DNA from: Firmicutes bacterium UBA6648
Lineage (GTDB): Bacteria > Bacillota > Clostridia > Peptostreptococcales > Anaerovoracaceae
Reading direction: 5' to 3'
DNA length: 8,097 nt
NCBI GenBank assembly: GCA_002455605.1
Contig: DKLE01000258.1
Coordinates: forward strand, 1-8,097
The first letter of the stretch is position 1, and every line of letters begins with the position of its first letter. This document shows positions 5,248-8,097 of this stretch, one piece after another. The position numbers were made by a program, and so were the translations under genes. The notes under the pieces were generated by a model. That model made no database searches and was not told the origin of the DNA. It worked only from the letters and a program-made list of their open reading frames with translations.

Positions 5248-6192
5248 ATGTCAGAGTCAATAAAAAATATAAATGCATTATCTGCAAAAGCGGCGTATCA
5301 GCTTACGGATGCTGTGAAGACTGCACCGCAATTTGAATCAATAACACCTCGGTGGCTTTGCAGGCTGATGGAGTTTAAAGCCTTGAAAACAGGTGTATTT
5401 CGATTGAATAAGGTAGCAGAAGGAAATACCCCTCTGGATATCCTTTGCAATCGCATGGGAAATGAAGAAATTCCAGAAGGCTTTGTAGATTATGTTACCC
5501 AACCGAGAGAGTATTTTTTAAATTCCATATCCACAATTATCAATATTAATACAAGAGTTTCGGATATTTATAACAGTCCGTATGATCAAATTCATGAACA
5601 GATACGGCTGGCAACGGAAAGCGTTTTGGAAAGGCAAGAAAGCGAATTTATTAATAATCAAGAATACGGATTACTGCATAATGTGGCAGAATCTCAGCGA
5701 CTTAAAGCCCGAAACGGATTCCCGACACCTGATGATTTGGATGAATTAATTTCAAAAGTCTGGAAGGAACCTTCGTTTTTTTTAGCACACCCTAAAGCAA
5801 TTGCTGCATTTGGAAGGGAATGTACAAAACGCGGAGTTCCGCCGGCAACAGTAAATCTATTAGACAGCCACTTCCTAACTTGGAGGGGAGTTCCAATTAT
5901 ACCCACAGACAAATTGTTTATTGATGGAAAAAGGGAGACTAAAGGAAATAAGGGCAAAACTAATATACTTCTTGTGCGAACAGGAGAAAGGAAACAGGGA
6001 GTCATTGGTTTATATCAAGCAGGGCTTCAAGGTGAGCAATCCAAAGGGCTTTCAGTTCGTTTTATGGGTATAGATAACAAGGGAATCGGTATTTATTTAT
6101 TATCCCTTTATTGTTCAACGGCGGTACTGGCCGATGATGCCCTTGCCGTGTTGGAAGATGTAGAAATCGGGAATTACGATGAGCATAAATAA
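5248..6192 (+). CDS. family 2A encapsulin shell protein (SrpI-like)
   Basis: This 314-residue protein is a bacterial nanocompartment shell subunit with the HK97 phage-capsid fold; family 2A members such as SrpI of Synechococcus elongatus assemble into closed icosahedral shells. Recognisable SrpI-family segments run the whole length: SITPRWLCRLMEF (31-43) after the N-terminal arm, FVDYVTQPREYFLNSIST (79-96), NTRVSDIYNSPYDQI (101-115), the P-domain stretch TPDDLDELISKVWKEPSFFL (160-179) with HPKAIAAFGRE and TKRGVPPATV, TWRGVPIIPTDK (211-222), and the A-domain end GLQGEQSKGLSVRFMGID (259-276) through LYCSTAVLADDALAVLEDVE (287-306). There is no cyclic-nucleotide-binding insertion, which excludes family 2B. 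A Lys/Gly-rich loop (about 226-237) looks longer than in SrpI as I remember it. The start has AAGGAG seven bases upstream. The last 14 bases overlap the cysteine desulfurase gene, the known cargo of this family. Confidence 0.95.
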   Translation: MSESIKNINALSAKAAYQLTDAVKTAPQFESITPRWLCRLMEFKALKTGVFRLNKVAEGNTPLDILCNRMGNEEIPEGFVDYVTQPREYFLNSISTIININTRVSDIYNSPYDQIHEQIRLATESVLERQESEFINNQEYGLLHNVAESQRLKARNGFPTPDDLDELISKVWKEPSFFLAHPKAIAAFGRECTKRGVPPATVNLLDSHFLTWRGVPIIPTDKLFIDGKRETKGNKGKTNILLVRTGERKQGVIGLYQAGLQGEQSKGLSVRFMGIDNKGIGIYLLSLYCSTAVLADDALAVLEDVEIGNYDEHK

Positions 6193-7669
6193 TACGAAAT
6201 GGCTCATTGAGGACACAGGAATGGATGAATATTTAAAAATGTTGAATGAAAACTATATGGCAGATACAAGGCTGATTGAAAAGCTGGCCAATGAGTATTT
6301 TCCTGGGTTTAGAATAAGCGCGGATCAATTTTCTCCGGCATTGGAAGATATTGACGGAGTTTTTTCCACTGTCCTTTCACAGGTAAACCTGTTACCTGAA
6401 GGGTGGTCTTTGCCTGATTTTCACAAAACCCCCTATGATGTAGAAACAATTCGAGGAGAGTTCCCTATTCTGTCAGAAAAGGTTGGAGGGAAAGAACTGA
6501 TTTGGCTAGATAATGCTGCAACAACCCAAAAACCTAAATGTGTTATCGACCGGCTTACCTATTTCTATGAACATGAAAATTCTAACATTCATAGAGGTGC
6601 CCATACAATGGCTGCCCGTGCTACCGATGCCTATGAAGAAGCACGGGAAAAGATACGCTCTTTTTTAAATGCAAAGACTGCATCAGAAATTGTCTTTGTT
6701 CGGGGAACAACCGAAGCCATCAATCTCATAGCACAGACCTATGCCAAAGCAAATCTCAGTGAAGGAGATGAAGTATTGGTTTCCTGTCTTGAACATCACG
6801 CAAATATTGTTCCGTGGCAGATTTTATGTGCTGAAAAAGGAGCTCATCTTCGTGTAATTCCTATTGATGGGACAGGTCAGGTTAATTTAAGTGAATACAA
6901 TCAAATGCTGGGCTCAAGAACGAAGATTGTATCTTTAGCCCATGTATCCAACGCACTTGGAACAATTATGCCAGTGGAAAAAATGATTGGGACTGCTCAC
7001 CAGTTTGGAGCAAAAGTGATAATTGATGGAGCACAGGCTGTATCTCACTTGAAAGTGGATCTGCAAGCATTAGACGCTGATTTCTATGTCTTTTCGGGGC
7101 ATAAGGTTTATGGGCCTACCGGTCTTGGTGTCCTATATGGTAAACTGGATATCTTGAATGAAATGATACCTTACCATGGAGGGGGCAACATGATAAAGGA
7201 TGTTACTTTTGAAAAAACACAATATCAGTCTGCACCGCATCGGTTTGAGGCAGGAACGGGAAATATAGCAGATGCAATAGCTCTTGGCAAAGCCATAGAC
7301 TATATAGCCCAAATTGGAATAGATAACATTTGGTCGTATGAACATTCTTTATTAGAATATGCCATGAAAGAAATGCTGAAAGTACCCGGATTAAAGCTAA
7401 TTGGAAATGCGAAAGAAAAAACAAGTGTCTTATCGTTTATTATACAAGGGCTGGACAATGAAAAAATAGGTCAAGCCCTAAATGCAGAGGGAATTGCTGT
7501 ACGTTCAGGTCATCACTGTGCTCAGCCGATTCTGAGACAGATGGGTTTAGAAGGGACAGTGCGCCCTTCCCTTGCAATGTATAATACCAGAGAAGAGATT
7601 GATAAGATGGTAGAGGTTCTTATGAGATTCTCTTGTTATCAAAGTGAGTTTTATCAAAATCAGAAATAA
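6179..7669 (+). CDS. encapsulin cargo: SufS-like cysteine desulfurase with N-terminal targeting extension
   Basis: The 496-residue PLP enzyme would convert L-cysteine to L-alanine while leaving sulfane sulfur on its active-site cysteine. The catalytic part (about 94-485) is a type II (SufS/CsdA) desulfurase: WLDNAATTQKP (109-119), HENSNIHRGAHTMAARAT (132-149), RGTTEAIN (175-182), the EHHANIVPW segment (205-213) with the PLP-stacking His, Asp283 and Gln286 in IIDGAQAV, the Schiff-base Lys309 in SGHKVYGPTG, the catalytic Cys447 in RSGHHCAQP, and Arg462 in VRPSLAMYN. Ahead of it are about 93 residues not found in ordinary SufS, which by analogy with family 2A cargo should direct packaging in the shell. 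They contain a predicted helix (about 15-40) and a Leu/Pro/Gly segment (LLPEGWSLPDF, 71-81). The start used overlaps the shell gene; Met15 at 6221 has the better ribosome site. Confidence 0.93.
   Translation: MSINNTKWLIEDTGMDEYLKMLNENYMADTRLIEKLANEYFPGFRISADQFSPALEDIDGVFSTVLSQVNLLPEGWSLPDFHKTPYDVETIRGEFPILSEKVGGKELIWLDNAATTQKPKCVIDRLTYFYEHENSNIHRGAHTMAARATDAYEEAREKIRSFLNAKTASEIVFVRGTTEAINLIAQTYAKANLSEGDEVLVSCLEHHANIVPWQILCAEKGAHLRVIPIDGTGQVNLSEYNQMLGSRTKIVSLAHVSNALGTIMPVEKMIGTAHQFGAKVIIDGAQAVSHLKVDLQALDADFYVFSGHKVYGPTGLGVLYGKLDILNEMIPYHGGGNMIKDVTFEKTQYQSAPHRFEAGTGNIADAIALGKAIDYIAQIGIDNIWSYEHSLLEYAMKEMLKVPGLKLIGNAKEKTSVLSFIIQGLDNEKIGQALNAEGIAVRSGHHCAQPILRQMGLEGTVRPSLAMYNTREEIDKMVEVLMRFSCYQSEFYQNQK
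6208..6213 (+). promoter_or_regulatory. internal ribosome binding site that may set the true start of the desulfurase
   Basis: TGAGGA lies seven bases before an in-frame ATG at 6221 (Met15 of the long form). The overlapping start at 6179 is preceded only by a weak GGGAA (6169-6173). A start at 6221 would remove the gene overlap and 14 residues from the targeting region, leaving a 28-base gap after the shell gene. Confidence 0.4.
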
Positions 7670-7715
7670 GGATCATTATTGAACTAACAAAACATTGAAA
7701 TTTGAATAAAAGAGT

Positions 7716-7745
7716 AAAAGCGACTTCCGAAGAAGCCGCTTTTTT
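7716..7745 (+). terminator. intrinsic terminator of the encapsulin-desulfurase operon
   Basis: AAAAGCG (7716-7722) pairs with CGCTTTT (7737-7743); after one A-C mismatch, CTTC (7724-7727) pairs with GAAG (7732-7735) around the tetraloop CGAA, followed by a T-run to 7745. It lies 46 bases after the desulfurase stop and makes the operon a two-gene unit. Confidence 0.92.
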
Positions 7746-7794
7746 GGTATCATTGTAGTTGCAAACCGAACAATTTAACCGAGGTAATCATACG

Positions 7795-7914
7795 ATGAAG
7801 CTGATAAATTTTCAATTAGTTTTGTCCCTAAATTTTGGAGTCTTTATTCCAGATAACGATTCTGTGCAACTTATAAGCCAGGTTGTTAATGAACTGAACT
7901 TCAGAAATCAATAG
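7795..7914 (+). pseudogene. remnant resembling the N-terminus of an IS1182-type transposase
   Basis: A 39-codon frame with a GAGGT site nine bases upstream reads QLVLSLNFGVFIPDNDSVQL and then LISQVVNELNF before a TAG at 7912-7914. This closely follows the pattern that opens IS1182-family transposases, in which a Q-L-x-L-x-L-N stretch is followed by IPxDDxVRLL and an EEL. Those enzymes are several hundred residues long, and I see no continuation in any frame downstream, so this would be a decayed or truncated insertion-sequence end. The assignment rests on a short motif recalled from the family and could be a chance small protein. Confidence 0.6.
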
Positions 7915-7991
7915 GTATTTGGTATTGATACAGAAAAAAGACCTTTTTTTGATATATGGACAGATTTTATGCCTGTTTTTTACAGAATATG

Positions 7992-8021
7992 TTGTTTTTA
8001 CCTAATTAAATGTAATATAAT
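7992..8021 (+). promoter_or_regulatory. sigma-A-like promoter for the gene at the right edge
   Basis: TTGTTT (7992-7997) and a perfect TATAAT (8016-8021) are separated by 18 bases, about 44 bases before the GTG start at 8065. Between the transposase remnant (7914) and this promoter, a short A-run/T-run hairpin (7934-7949) is the only other structure; otherwise 7915-7990 shows nothing recognisable. Confidence 0.6.
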
Positions 8022-8064
8022 AGCACAAGTTATAATTTTACATATTAGTAAGGGGAAACGATTA

Positions 8065-8097
8065 GTGTTTAATGGTCTAGATAAAATGAAAAGCTTT
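8065..8097 (+). CDS. start of an unidentified gene, truncated by window edge
   Basis: A strong ribosome site AAGGGGA (8050-8056) lies eight bases before a GTG at 8065 that opens a frame of 11 codons (MFNGLDKMKSF) up to the window end; an in-frame ATG at 8086 is a less likely start. With a good promoter upstream this is probably a real gene, but too little is visible to say what it encodes. Confidence 0.4.
   Translation, partial: MFNGLDKMKSF

Noticed and set aside
7934..7949. A-run/T-run hairpin as a terminator
   Set aside because: The stem is almost all A-T with a two-base loop and follows no intact gene; it is too weak to call.
1..8097. CRISPR arrays, prophage or conjugative modules
   Set aside because: No regularly spaced repeats are visible. 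The only capsid-fold gene is the encapsulin, with no portal, protease, terminase or tail gene around it.

Overview
The window looks like chromosomal DNA from a low-GC, Gram-positive, spore-forming anaerobe (class Clostridia). The signs are A+T-rich intergenic DNA with oligo-T terminators, strong AGGAGG-type ribosome binding sites, a tRNA-Gly with encoded CCA, and a SpoIIQ-like M23 gene behind a forespore-type promoter. I cannot name the genus.

Left part (1-2650): a truncated minus-strand gene for a membrane-anchored M23 protein (SpoIIQ-like) diverges from a two-gene plus-strand operon. That operon encodes a fold-type I PLP aminotransferase of the aspartate/aromatic kind and a PlsC-type 1-acylglycerol-3-phosphate acyltransferase, and ends at a strong terminator. 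The two divergent promoters overlap. Middle part (2650-5190): a tRNA-Gly(GCC) with its own promoter and terminator; a VOC (glyoxalase-fold) protein with an HTH-like tail; a second VOC gene broken by an internal deletion and frameshift; a DUF1905-DUF1801 protein that overlaps the end of the broken gene; and a flavin-reductase-like FMN-binding protein. Several of these units are separated by terminators.

Right part (5190-7750) is the main discovery: a two-gene operon, bounded by terminators on both sides, for a family 2A encapsulin shell protein (SrpI type, HK97 capsid fold) and, overlapping it by 14 bases, a SufS-like cysteine desulfurase with an extra N-terminal region of about 90 residues. 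In characterised family 2A systems the desulfurase is packaged inside the shell through such an N-terminal extension and takes part in sulfur metabolism or storage. Here the extension is much shorter than the roughly 225 residues known from the cyanobacterial cargo, no accessory sulfur genes lie in the window, and a nested inverted repeat sits just before the shell gene. Past the operon terminator lie a short remnant resembling the N-terminus of an IS1182-type transposase, a promoter, and the first codons of a gene that runs off the window.

Together the shell and desulfurase would form a sulfur-mobilising nanocompartment: L-cysteine enters, L-alanine leaves, and sulfane sulfur is held on the enzyme or stored in the lumen. 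The other genes look like ordinary, independently transcribed housekeeping or accessory genes.
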